A stretch of 48,634 nt of DNA from JACCUZ01 sp038246575 (GTDB taxonomy: Bacteria; Actinomycetota; Actinomycetes; JACCUZ01): assembly GCA_038246575.1 (NCBI GenBank), contig JBBRVU010000011.1, positions 1 to 48,634 of the forward strand, given 5' to 3'. Below are positions 1 to 7,805 of the stretch, in pieces. Each line of letters opens with the position of its first letter. Position 1 is the first letter of the stretch. The position numbers were made by a program, and so were the translations under genes. A model generated the notes under the pieces. The model saw only the letters and a program-made list of their open reading frames with translations. It searched no databases and was not told the DNA's origin.

Positions 1-16
1 CGCGGTGACGCACCCC

Positions 17-76
17 TTTCCATGATCGGAGGCGGATCGCGGTCTCAATCCCGCGCATCGTCTCCGATCATGGAAA
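17..76. repeat. 15-bp intergenic inverted repeat
   Basis: Bases 17-31 and 62-76 are perfect reverse complements (core CCATGATCGGAG / CTCCGATCATGG) around a 30-base loop. The element lies in the non-coding start of the window, upstream of two small ORFs. It has no T-tract, so a simple intrinsic terminator is unlikely. A degraded version with nearly the same loop length occurs at 26926-26986, which suggests a dispersed intergenic repeat family (inference). Confidence 0.75.
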
Positions 77-178
77 AGCGGGGCGGGGGTGAGGCGCGGG
101 CGTGTATCAGGTCGCGGGGTCGGTGGCTCTTGTACGGGTCAGGGTCGCGGGTCGGCCCCGAGCCGCCTGGAGGTCCCC

Positions 179-439
179 ATGTCCATCTCGCTCACCCGCA
201 GCCTCGGCGCCCAGCGCGCCCGCCGGTCCGCAGCTGCCCGCGATGCCGCCGAGACACGCGGGCTGCTGGCCTCGGTCCTCGTCGCCCTGAGGGCCTGGCG
301 CGAGGAGCGCCGTGGTCGGCTGCGCGTCGACCCGCTTCCGCCCAACCAGCTGACCGGCGGCGGCCATGCCGGCCCGTTCGGCGCTGCGTACCTCCTGCAC
401 CGCTCGGTCGATCGGCAGGACGAGCGTTTGCGCGAGTGA
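179..439 (+). CDS. Small hypothetical protein, 86 aa
   Basis: The ATG at 179 follows a GGAGG ribosome site (169-173) at 5-base spacing, which decides the start over upstream in-frame ATGs. The product is Arg-rich and hydrophilic. It has a likely amphipathic helix in the first 50 residues and a Gly/His-containing middle, with no signal peptide or membrane segment. I do not recognise a family. It is followed 50 bases later by a 24-codon membrane peptide on the same strand, so the two may be co-transcribed. Confidence 0.5.
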   Translation: MSISLTRSLGAQRARRSAAARDAAETRGLLASVLVALRAWREERRGRLRVDPLPPNQLTGGGHAGPFGAAYLLHRSVDRQDERLRE

Positions 440-489
440 TCTCGGGAGAGAGTGGGGTGAGCACAGTCCCCCTACCGAACGGAGCTCCG

Positions 490-564
490 ATGAACACGCG
501 CACCATCGCCATCATCGCCCTCATCATCGCCGTCATCCTGGTCATCCTGCTTTTCGCTCGCTGA
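490..564 (+). CDS. 24-residue single-pass membrane peptide
   Basis: A short ORF with an ATG at 490 preceded by GGAG (481-484) at 5-base spacing. The peptide is MNTRT followed by about 17 uninterrupted Ile/Ala/Val/Leu residues and ends FAR, so it is essentially one transmembrane helix with a basic residue at each end. Its last 23 bases overlap the 3' end of the convergent PAP2 gene. Tiny proteins of this shape act as membrane regulators or subunits in other bacteria, but nothing here names its partner. Automated pipelines usually miss ORFs of this size. Confidence 0.55.
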   Translation: MNTRTIAIIALIIAVILVILLFAR

Positions 565-1444
565 CCGCCTCGAGCTCCTCGCAGCCGGCCGGCACCGCCT
601 GCCGCGGGACGTTGACCTCCTGAGACCCCTCGGGAGCCTCACGCCCGCTGATCAGGCGGACCGGCCGGCTGTCGCGGTTCTCCAGGCCCTGGTGGCTCTG
701 CGTCCGGACCCAGCGGCCGGCGACCGCGGCACCGATCAGGGCCACAACGGTCCCGGCGAGGACGTCGATGACGTAGTGGTTCCCGGTCGCCACGACCGTC
801 AGCGCCATCGCCAACGGTGCCGTGACGGCCAGGATCTTCAGGGCCCACGGCACGCCGGCCCGCAGCAGCGCGAGACCCACGAGCAGGTCCCAGCCGACGT
901 GCAGGCTGGGCAGCGCGGCGTACTGGTTGACGAACGCGGTCGGCTGCAGGACCCGGTAGGACTCGCTGTGGTCGCTGATCGTGTCCGCGATCCCGAGCCA
1001 CGGCACGAGTCGAGGCGGCGCAACGGGATAGGTTACGAAGACGGCGACCCCGATCGCGCCGCTCACAAGCATCGCGGTGCGCAGCCAGCGGTAGACCTCC
1101 GGCCGGCGCCAGGCCAGCCCGGCGGCGACCACGGCGATGAGCGGCCAGTGGCCGTACATGTAGACCCAGTTGGCGAGCGCGACCAGCCAGTCGTGCGGCA
1201 GGACCGCCGACTGAAGGATCGACTCGAGCCGGGGCGCGACGGCGTCCTGCACCGCCACCAGCTGGTCGGCATGCCGCTGTGCGGTTGCGAGACTCGTCTC
1301 GGTGGCGCCGCGGACCAGGAAGTAGGCGGTGACGCCCGCGGCGAACAGCGCCGCCTCGATGAGCACGGTGCGTCCGGAGCGGGGAACGAGCGAGCGGGTG
1401 ACGTCCACCCAGCCACGGTGCGCCGGGAGCCGGGTCCGACGCAT
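542..1444 (-). CDS. PAP2-family membrane phosphatase / phosphotransferase
   Basis: The 300-residue product has several membrane helices and PAP2 superfamily motifs: PSLH at residues 179-182 and a GNHYVIDVLAG block at 221-231, which supply the catalytic His pair and Asp. This pattern resembles the inositolphosphotransferase/Aur1-like PAP2 branch, so a lipid phosphatase or headgroup transferase facing the outside of the membrane is likely. The last 50 residues are hydrophilic and not part of the family. The 3' end overlaps the plus-strand 24-residue peptide. The substrate cannot be deduced. Confidence 0.85.
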   Translation of the reverse strand: MRRTRLPAHRGWVDVTRSLVPRSGRTVLIEAALFAAGVTAYFLVRGATETSLATAQRHADQLVAVQDAVAPRLESILQSAVLPHDWLVALANWVYMYGHWPLIAVVAAGLAWRRPEVYRWLRTAMLVSGAIGVAVFVTYPVAPPRLVPWLGIADTISDHSESYRVLQPTAFVNQYAALPSLHVGWDLLVGLALLRAGVPWALKILAVTAPLAMALTVVATGNHYVIDVLAGTVVALIGAAVAGRWVRTQSHQGLENRDSRPVRLISGREAPEGSQEVNVPRQAVPAGCEELEAVSERKAG

Positions 1445-1502
1445 CCGGGACGGCCCCGGTCATGCCTCGGGCACAACCCTGAAACCGGTCGGGGTAGAAC
1501 CC

Positions 1503-2426
1503 TCAGAACAGGGCGTTGGCCAGGGCCGTGCGTGCCTTGATGACGCGGTCGTCCTGGTTGCCCACCAGGTCGAAGAGCCCCACGAGGTGGGTGCGCGCGC
1601 TATCCCGGTCCGCGCCCTGGCTGCGCCGGACCAGCTCGATCAGCCGGGAGAACGCGTCGTCGACGTGGCCGCCGAGCAGGTCGAGGTCGGCGACCTGGCA
1701 CGCGACCTCGACGTCGTCGGGTCGCTCCTCCGCCGCGGCCCGGGCCGCGGACGCATCGACCGACTGGGTCCGCTCGAGCAGCTCGACCTGGCCGAGACCG
1801 GCTTGCGCGTCGGCATCCAGCGGGTTGTCGGCCAACAGCCCCTGGTACGCGGCTGCGGCGGCACTGAGATCACCGCGTTCGATCGCGTCGTAGGCGTCGT
1901 CGTAGCGCGTGTCGTGGGCCTCCTCCTCCGGCGGCGCCTCGGGCGGCACGTCGCCGACCACGATCCGCCCGGTCAACCCGTTGGCCTCGGCCAGCTTGAG
2001 CAGCTCGTCGAGGTACTGCCGGACCTGCGCCTCGGGCAGGGCTCCTTGGAACAGCGGGACGGGCTGCCCGCCGACCACCGCGAAGACCGCCGGAATGCCC
2101 TGGACCTGAAAGGCCTGACCCAGGCGGGGGTTGCTGTCGACGTCGACCTTCGCCAGCATCCACTTGCCTTCGTCGGCGTAGGCCAGGCGCTCGAGCACCG
2201 GGCTGAGCTGCTTGCAGGGACCGCACCACTCGGCCCAGAAGTCGATCACCACGGGGACCGTCATCGACTGCTCGATGACCACGGTCTCGAAGTCGGCCTC
2301 GGTGACGTCGACGACCACGGAGGCCTGACCGGCCGCTGCGACCGGACCGCCTGCGGGACGTCCCGGCGCCTTGGTCAGCCCGGACAGGTCCACGGCACCG
2401 TACATGTTGAAGTTCGACTGGGTCAT
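1503..2426 (-). CDS. Thioredoxin-TPR co-chaperone, YbbN/CnoX type
   Basis: The 307-residue protein has an N-terminal thioredoxin fold (about residues 35-145) with an intact WCGPC active site, Cys68 and Cys71. A C-terminal alpha-helical TPR-like region (about 170-307) has degenerate repeats. This is the YbbN/CnoX architecture, a cytoplasmic holdase/redox co-chaperone that feeds DnaK or GroEL. E. coli YbbN lacks a full CxxC pair, whereas actinobacterial members such as this one keep it and may be redox active. It stands alone, divergent from the sigma factor gene that follows. Confidence 0.88.
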   Translation of the reverse strand: MTQSNFNMYGAVDLSGLTKAPGRPAGGPVAAAGQASVVVDVTEADFETVVIEQSMTVPVVIDFWAEWCGPCKQLSPVLERLAYADEGKWMLAKVDVDSNPRLGQAFQVQGIPAVFAVVGGQPVPLFQGALPEAQVRQYLDELLKLAEANGLTGRIVVGDVPPEAPPEEEAHDTRYDDAYDAIERGDLSAAAAAYQGLLADNPLDADAQAGLGQVELLERTQSVDASAARAAAEERPDDVEVACQVADLDLLGGHVDDAFSRLIELVRRSQGADRDSARTHLVGLFDLVGNQDDRVIKARTALANALF

Positions 2427-2601
2427 CCCGACATCTTCCCTCAGCCGGTCGGCTCATGACTCCCCTGGTGTCGGGTCGGGGCTAGTCTCACCTCGTGCAG
2501 ACGGGCAACCGGCCCGACGGTGGGCGGCTCCAGCAAGATCCGGGCACTGGGGCGAACCGGACAGCGGTCCCGCGCGTCTTCATCTCGTGGGGGCGATCGC
2601 G

Positions 2602-3105
2602 ATGACGGCCGGGGTGACCCGGGCCGCAACGACGGCCGTCCCGCGCGAGGAGGCCGCCCGCGCGCTGTGGAACCAGCACTATGCCCCGCTGGCCGGCTGG
2701 TGCGCCGTGCTCGTCGGTGACCGCGACGCGGCGCACGACATCGCGTCGGAGGCGTTCACCCGGCTGCTGGCCCGCTGGTTCACGGTCCGCGACCCCAAGG
2801 GCTACCTGTACGTCACGGCGACCAACCTCGTCCGAGACCGGTGGCGCAAGGAGCAGCGCGACCGCAAGCTGCAGGCCCACCTCGAGCAGACCAGCGCCAC
2901 CTCCACGCCCGCCAGCGATCCCTGGCTGCGCGACCTCGTAGGACGACTGCCCGAGCGGATGCGCGCTCCCGTCCTCCTCTACTACTACGCCGACCTCTCC
3001 GTCGGGGAGATCGCCCGGGCACTGCACCGGCCGGAGGGCAGCATCAAGCGCCTGCTGCATGACGGACGCAAGCTGTTGCACTCGATGCTCGAGGTCCAGG
3101 AATGA
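2602..3105 (+). CDS. ECF (group 4) sigma-70 factor
   Basis: From the ATG at 2602 the product is 167 aa, the usual ECF size. Sigma region 2 lies near residues 18-80 (DAAHDIASEAF, then the LVRDRWRKE stretch typical of region 2.4). Region 4 is at the C-terminus, with the SVGEIARALHRPEGSIKRLL helix-turn-helix. Region 1 and most of region 3 are absent. An in-frame GTG at 2587 is an alternative start. The stop overlaps the ATG of the next gene by 4 bases, so the two are translationally coupled, as sigma/anti-sigma pairs usually are. The regulon is unknown. Confidence 0.9.
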   Translation: MTAGVTRAATTAVPREEAARALWNQHYAPLAGWCAVLVGDRDAAHDIASEAFTRLLARWFTVRDPKGYLYVTATNLVRDRWRKEQRDRKLQAHLEQTSATSTPASDPWLRDLVGRLPERMRAPVLLYYYADLSVGEIARALHRPEGSIKRLLHDGRKLLHSMLEVQE

Positions 3106-4214
3106 CCGACGTCCCCCACCGCCCGGTCGAACCACTCGATCCCCCGCCCGGGCGGTTCGACCAGGTCACCGCCACGGCCCGCCGCCGTCGACAGCACCAC
3201 GCACTCAGCATCCTCGGGGTCGCCGCCGTCTTCCTCACCGGCATCAGCGTCGGAAGCACGCTGAGCCTGGGGACTCGGGTCGCCGGCGTGCCGCAGGCCA
3301 TCGTCGACCTCGCCACCTTTGGTGGGCGAGCACCCGATGCACCACCACCGCCGCCGCTCGCGAGCGCCACCTCGGCCTCCGTCACGCCCAGGGCCGCGAG
3401 CTCTGCCCCGTCCGCCAAGCGCTCGGTGCGCCAGGGCGAGACCAGCGCACCGTCGTCGTCCCCGGTCACGTCCACGACCCCGGCACGCGACCCGGTCCGA
3501 TCCAGGGTTTCCGCGCTGAGCGGCCGAGCAGTCAGCGTCGGCGGGCAGCCCCTGCGCGGGCTCTACGTCTACGCCGGCAAGCCGGGTCTGGGCTCGTTCG
3601 TGCCGACCGAGCAGCCCGTGGCCAGGACCGCCAGCGACGGCTCCTTCTCGCTCAGCTGTCCCGGCACGCCGGTGCTGCTCACCGCTTGGCCGCTCAACGA
3701 CGCGAGCTCCGTCGACCCAGCCCGTCACTCGACCTGGGCCGCGACCTTCGTCGGCGGCGCCACCCAACCACGAATCGCAGCCGACGCACCGTGCAACCGC
3801 CGCGGAAAGGTGACCGACGTCGTGGTCCAGCGGGGCTCCTCGGTCGCGGGCACTGCTGTCGTGCCCGACGCCTGCGACACGGGTCGCGCGGTCTCTCTGT
3901 TGCTCTATGACGAGCCGGCCCTGCGGGTGCGGGTCACCGGGGTCCGGGACGGGGCGACCTACCGCATCGACGGGCTGCCGCCCGGCCAGCACTCGCTGGC
4001 CTTCGGCGGCGACCGCCGCGAGGTCGTCGTGGCCGGAAGTCTGACCACGGTGGCCGACGTCTCGTTCTTCTGCGACGCATTGCCGACCACCACGCCGTCG
4101 CCGGCGCCGTCGCCGACGAGCACCGAATCCCCGGCACCGAGCCCCAGTGCATCAACCGCACCCGAGCCGAAGCCCACGGGCACAACCGCCCCACCGACCA
4201 CGGTCGCTCGCTGA
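3102..4214 (+). CDS. Membrane-anchored partner of the ECF sigma factor, possible atypical anti-sigma
   Basis: The 370-residue protein has about 35 cytoplasmic residues with an Arg-rich patch, one transmembrane helix near 36-56, a Pro/Ser/Thr-rich linker (about 75-135), and then extracellular beta-sandwich-like modules resembling carboxypeptidase-regulatory folds (about 138-325). It ends in a Thr/Pro/Ser tail. Position and ATGA overlap with the sigma gene imply that it senses something outside and controls the sigma factor. No zinc HxxxCxxC motif is present and the cytoplasmic part is very short for a standard anti-sigma domain, so that role is inference only. Confidence 0.7.
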   Translation: MTDVPHRPVEPLDPPPGRFDQVTATARRRRQHHALSILGVAAVFLTGISVGSTLSLGTRVAGVPQAIVDLATFGGRAPDAPPPPPLASATSASVTPRAASSAPSAKRSVRQGETSAPSSSPVTSTTPARDPVRSRVSALSGRAVSVGGQPLRGLYVYAGKPGLGSFVPTEQPVARTASDGSFSLSCPGTPVLLTAWPLNDASSVDPARHSTWAATFVGGATQPRIAADAPCNRRGKVTDVVVQRGSSVAGTAVVPDACDTGRAVSLLLYDEPALRVRVTGVRDGATYRIDGLPPGQHSLAFGGDRREVVVAGSLTTVADVSFFCDALPTTTPSPAPSPTSTESPAPSPSASTAPEPKPTGTTAPPTTVAR

Positions 4215-4265
4215 CCGGGGGGACGAAACGGCTGGCCCACGTGGCGAGATGTCCGACACCCTGTC

Positions 4266-5147
4266 GTGATGACGTCAGGGATGAGTGCCCGCTGGGTCGA
4301 CTCGACGCTCGAGTTCGCCACGATCATGGCTCCGCTGGTGCAGGCAGATCCGGTCGGGCACTCGGTGCTCGCGACCTCGGTCACCGAGGCGCTGGCGCAA
4401 GCGACCGGGACGGCCGGCGGCGAGGCGCCCGACGTGGTCTGGTGGACGGTCGAGGATCCGGACGGCCGGGTCGTCGCCGCGGGTCAGCACTGGCCACCAC
4501 AATTCCTCGGCGCTCAGGGCATGCCCGACGAGGTGGCCGAGCGCGCGGCCGGCCCGGTGGCCGAGCTGTTCGTGGCCCGCGACCGCCGGCCCAAGGGAGT
4601 CGCCGGCCCACGGCCGGCTGCCCTGGCGCTGGCGGCCGCCTTCCACGAGCGGGTGGGCCTCACCTCAGCTGTGACCCGTGACCTCGGCACCTGGGTCCTG
4701 GCGGACCTGCGACCACCATCCGACGTCCCGGGTGCGGCCCGTCCACCGAGGCAGGACGACGAGGAGCTCGTCCTGCCCTGGCTGCGCGCTTTCATGGCGG
4801 AGGTGGGCATCGGTGTGGACGTCGACGCGGGCCAGGTCCGGCGGCTGATAGAGAACGGTGGACTGGTCCTGTGGGAGGTCGACGGTCGGCCGGTGTCACT
4901 CGCCGGGTGGAGACAGCCACAGCACGGCGTGTCCCGCGTCGGGCCGGTGTGGACACCCGCCGCGATGCGGGGACACGGCTACGGCAGCGCGATAACCGCT
5001 GCAGCCAGCCAGCTCGCGTTGGACGCCGGAAGCCACCAGGTCTGCCTCTACACCGACCTGGCCAACCCGGTGTCGAACGCGATCTATGCGCGCATCGGCT
5101 ACGCGCGAGTGGGCGACGCCGTCGAGGTGACGTTCGCCCCGTCGTGA
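4266..5147 (+). CDS. GNAT-family N-acetyltransferase
   Basis: The 293-residue protein has a C-terminal GNAT domain. Its acetyl-CoA pyrophosphate loop is seen as MRGHGYGSAIT near residue 235, followed by the late GNAT strand-helix NPVSNAIYARIGY. The N-terminal 150 residues are less typical and may be a degenerate second GNAT half. ATGs at 4266, 4269 and 4281 compete as starts and none has a strong ribosome site. It ends one base before the convergent meaB gene. The acyl acceptor is unknown. Confidence 0.85.
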   Translation: MMTSGMSARWVDSTLEFATIMAPLVQADPVGHSVLATSVTEALAQATGTAGGEAPDVVWWTVEDPDGRVVAAGQHWPPQFLGAQGMPDEVAERAAGPVAELFVARDRRPKGVAGPRPAALALAAAFHERVGLTSAVTRDLGTWVLADLRPPSDVPGAARPPRQDDEELVLPWLRAFMAEVGIGVDVDAGQVRRLIENGGLVLWEVDGRPVSLAGWRQPQHGVSRVGPVWTPAAMRGHGYGSAITAAASQLALDAGSHQVCLYTDLANPVSNAIYARIGYARVGDAVEVTFAPS

Positions 5148-5148
5148 G

Positions 5149-6138
5149 CTACGCCTCGGCGGTCAGGCCGTCGATCAACCGGTCGGCCGCGGCGTACGGG
5201 TCGAGCGTCCCGGCAACGACCTCGGCCGCGAGGGCGTCGATGCCGCCGGTCCCGTCGGACTGTCTCGAGCGCACGTCGCCCATCCGGGCCCGCAGCGCGG
5301 TCATCGCGATCGCCTCGACCTCGTCGGCCGCGCGGCGCAAGCGGCGCCGGTGCAGCTCGCCGGTCTCCTCGAGCCAGCCCCGGTGCTTGTCGATGGCCGC
5401 CACGACCTCGTCGAGCCCCTCGCCGCGCGAGGCCACGGTCTTGACGATCGGAGGTCGCCAGTCGCCGGCCTCGCGTCGCTCTCCCAGCGAGATCATGTGC
5501 CGCAGCTCGCGGACCGTTGCGTCCGCGCCGTCCCGGTCGGCCTTGTTGACGACGTAGACGTCGCCCACCTCGAGGATGCCTGCCTTCGCGGCCTGGATCG
5601 CATCTCCCATCCCCGGCGCCAGCAGGACCACGGTGGTGTCGGCCAGTGCCGCGACCTCGACCTCGGACTGGCCCACGCCGACGGTCTCGATCAGCACCAC
5701 GCCGCAGCCGGCCGCGTCGAGGACGCGCAGCGCCTGTGGAGTCGACCAGGACAGGCCGCCGAGGTGACCACGGCTGGCCATCGACCGGATATAGACGTCG
5801 CGGTCCAGCGCGTGCTCCTGCATCCGGATCCGGTCGCCGAGCAGGGCGCCGCCGGAGAAGGGTGAGGACGGGTCCACCGCGAGCACACCGACGCGGGTGC
5901 CTCGCGCACGGTAGGCAGCGACGAGCGCGCTCGTCGTGGTCGACTTCCCCACCCCGGGTGCGCCGGTCAGGCCGATGACCGCAGCCTCACCGCCGTACGG
6001 CATGAGCGCGGCCATCGCCTCGCGCAGCGACGGCGAGGCGTCCTCGACCAGGGAGATCAGCCGCGCCACCGACCGCGCATCGCCCTCCCGGGCGCGCGAG
6101 ACGAGCTCGGCGACGTCGGGCGAACCGGCCCGCCCCAC
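5149..6138 (-). CDS. meaB: MeaB-type GTPase chaperone of B12-dependent acyl-CoA mutases
   Basis: The 329-residue G3E GTPase has Walker A GAPGVGKS at 59-66, a DPSSPFSGGALLGDR switch region, the ETVGVGQSE block and NKAD for guanine specificity. MeaB/ArgK proteins guard and reload adenosylcobalamin in methylmalonyl- and ethylmalonyl-CoA mutases. A mutase of that class is encoded at 23116-25119, and the adenosyltransferase that makes the cofactor at 28380-28952. The gene lies 5 bases downstream of the thiolase gene on the same strand, so the two are probably one transcript. Confidence 0.95.
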   Translation of the reverse strand: MGRAGSPDVAELVSRAREGDARSVARLISLVEDASPSLREAMAALMPYGGEAAVIGLTGAPGVGKSTTTSALVAAYRARGTRVGVLAVDPSSPFSGGALLGDRIRMQEHALDRDVYIRSMASRGHLGGLSWSTPQALRVLDAAGCGVVLIETVGVGQSEVEVAALADTTVVLLAPGMGDAIQAAKAGILEVGDVYVVNKADRDGADATVRELRHMISLGERREAGDWRPPIVKTVASRGEGLDEVVAAIDKHRGWLEETGELHRRRLRRAADEVEAIAMTALRARMGDVRSRQSDGTGGIDALAAEVVAGTLDPYAAADRLIDGLTAEA

Positions 6139-6143
6139 CCGGG

Positions 6144-7331
6144 TCAGGCCTGCGGGACGCGCAGCAGCAGGGCGTCACCCTGGCCGCCGCCGCCGCACAG
6201 GGCGGCCCCGCCGACCCCGCCCCCTCGCCGCTTCAGCTCGAGCGCCAGGTGCAGGACGAGCCGGGCACCGCTCATGCCGATCGGGTGTCCCATCGCGATC
6301 GCGCCGCCATTGACGTTGACCTTCTCTTCGTCGATCCCGAGCTCCTTGACCGACTGGATCGCGACGGAGGCGAAGGCCTCGTTGATCTCGACGAGGTCGA
6401 GCTCGTCGGCGCTGATGCCCTCCTTGGCGAGGGCCGCCTTCAGCGCGTTGGCGGGCTGGGACTGCAGGCTGGCGTCCGGCCCGGCCACAACGCCGTGCGC
6501 GCCGATCTCGGCGAGCCAGGTGAGCCCGAGCTCCTCGGCCTTGGCCCTGCTCATGACGACCACGGCCGCGCCACCGTCAGAGATCTGCGAGGCAGAGCCG
6601 GCGGTGATCGTGCCGTCGGGGGCGAAGGCCGGCCGGAGCTTGGCGAGCAGCTCGGCCGTGGTGTCGGCGCGCACCCCCTCGTCGCTCGTGAAAAGGATCG
6701 GCTCGCCCTTGCGCTGCGGGATCTCGACCGGGACGATCTCGTCGTCGAAGACCCCGTTCTTCGCCGCCACCGTCGCGCGCTGGTGCGAGCGGGCGGAGAA
6801 CGCGTCCTGGTCCTCGCGGCTGATGCCGAGGCCGGCGTTGTACCTCTCGGTGGACTCGCCCATCGCACACTGGTCGATCGCGCAGTACAGGCCGTCGTGC
6901 GCCATCGCGTCGAGCATCTGCACCGCGCCGTACTTGTAGCCGGACCGGCTCTTGGGCAGCAGGTGCGGCGCCTGGGTCATCGACTCCATCCCGCCTGCGA
7001 CCACGACCTCGAACTCGCCGGCCCGGATCAGCTGGTCGGCCAGCGCGATCGCGTCCAGGCCCGACAAGCACACCTTGTTGACCGTCAGCGCGGGCACAGT
7101 CATGGGGATGCCGGCGTGCACGGCGGCCTGGCGGGCGGTCATCTGCCCCGCCCCGGCCTGCAGCACGTGGCCCATGATCACGTAGTCGACCTGGTCAGCT
7201 GCGACACCGGCCCGGTCGAGGGCCCCCTTGATCGCGAAGCCGCCGAGCTCCGCACCCGAGAAGTCCTTGAGCGAACCCAGCAGACGACCCATAGGGGTGC
7301 GGGCGCCCGCGACGATGACGGAGCCAGCCAT
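6144..7331 (-). CDS. Acetyl-CoA C-acetyltransferase (thiolase)
   Basis: From the ATG at 7331, preceded by an AGGAGG site, the product is 395 aa, standard for thiolase II. Visible residues are the nucleophile Cys88 in NKVCLSG, the NEAFA motif, the GHPIGMSGAR His and the C-terminal CGGGGQGDA Cys. It condenses two acetyl-CoA to acetoacetyl-CoA, the first step toward the hydroxybutyryl/crotonyl-CoA used by the Ccr encoded on the opposite strand. The in-frame ORF runs further upstream but lacks thiolase similarity there. It is divergent from mce, with a 51-base gap. Confidence 0.93.
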   Translation of the reverse strand: MAGSVIVAGARTPMGRLLGSLKDFSGAELGGFAIKGALDRAGVAADQVDYVIMGHVLQAGAGQMTARQAAVHAGIPMTVPALTVNKVCLSGLDAIALADQLIRAGEFEVVVAGGMESMTQAPHLLPKSRSGYKYGAVQMLDAMAHDGLYCAIDQCAMGESTERYNAGLGISREDQDAFSARSHQRATVAAKNGVFDDEIVPVEIPQRKGEPILFTSDEGVRADTTAELLAKLRPAFAPDGTITAGSASQISDGGAAVVVMSRAKAEELGLTWLAEIGAHGVVAGPDASLQSQPANALKAALAKEGISADELDLVEINEAFASVAIQSVKELGIDEEKVNVNGGAIAMGHPIGMSGARLVLHLALELKRRGGGVGGAALCGGGGQGDALLLRVPQA

Positions 7332-7382
7332 GGCGTGTGACCTCCTGGAGTGACGGAAAGGACCGGCTGTCACGATAGCCGC

Positions 7383-7805
7383 ATGCTCACGCGCATCGAC
7401 CACGTCGGTCTGGCCGTGCACGACCTCGACGCCGCCATCGCGTTCTACGAGAACACCTTCGACGTGCACGCGGTGCACGTCGAGGTGAACGAGGAGCAGG
7501 GCGTACGGGAGGCGATGCTGGCCGTCGGTGACTCCGGGTCGTGCATCCAGCTGCTCGCGCCACTGCGGCCGGACTCCCCGATCGGGAGGTTCCTGGAGCG
7601 CAGCGGCGAGGGCATCCAGCAGGTCGCCTACACCGTCGAGGACATCGAGGCGGTTGCGGAGACGCTTCGCTCGCGGGGGCTGCGGCTGCTCTACGACGAG
7701 GCCAAGCCCGGCACCGCCGGCTCCCGGGTCAACTTCGTCCATCCCAAGGACGCGCACGGCGTGCTCATCGAGCTGGTCCAACCGGCCCCCCGGAGGACCA
7801 CGTGA
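7383..7805 (+). CDS. mce: Methylmalonyl-CoA (ethylmalonyl-CoA) epimerase
   Basis: The 140-residue vicinal-oxygen-chelate protein starts at the ATG at 7383. It interconverts the epimers of methylmalonyl-CoA and often ethylmalonyl-CoA. Metal ligands expected from the Propionibacterium enzyme are His, Gln, His and Glu. I see the first His in IDHVG, the Gln in CIQLL and the Glu in IELV, but the usual GEGxHH segment reads GEGIQQ, so the third ligand appears to be Gln. The stop overlaps the GTG start of ccr (GTGA), which couples epimerase to the enzyme that makes its substrate. Confidence 0.9.
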   Translation: MLTRIDHVGLAVHDLDAAIAFYENTFDVHAVHVEVNEEQGVREAMLAVGDSGSCIQLLAPLRPDSPIGRFLERSGEGIQQVAYTVEDIEAVAETLRSRGLRLLYDEAKPGTAGSRVNFVHPKDAHGVLIELVQPAPRRTT

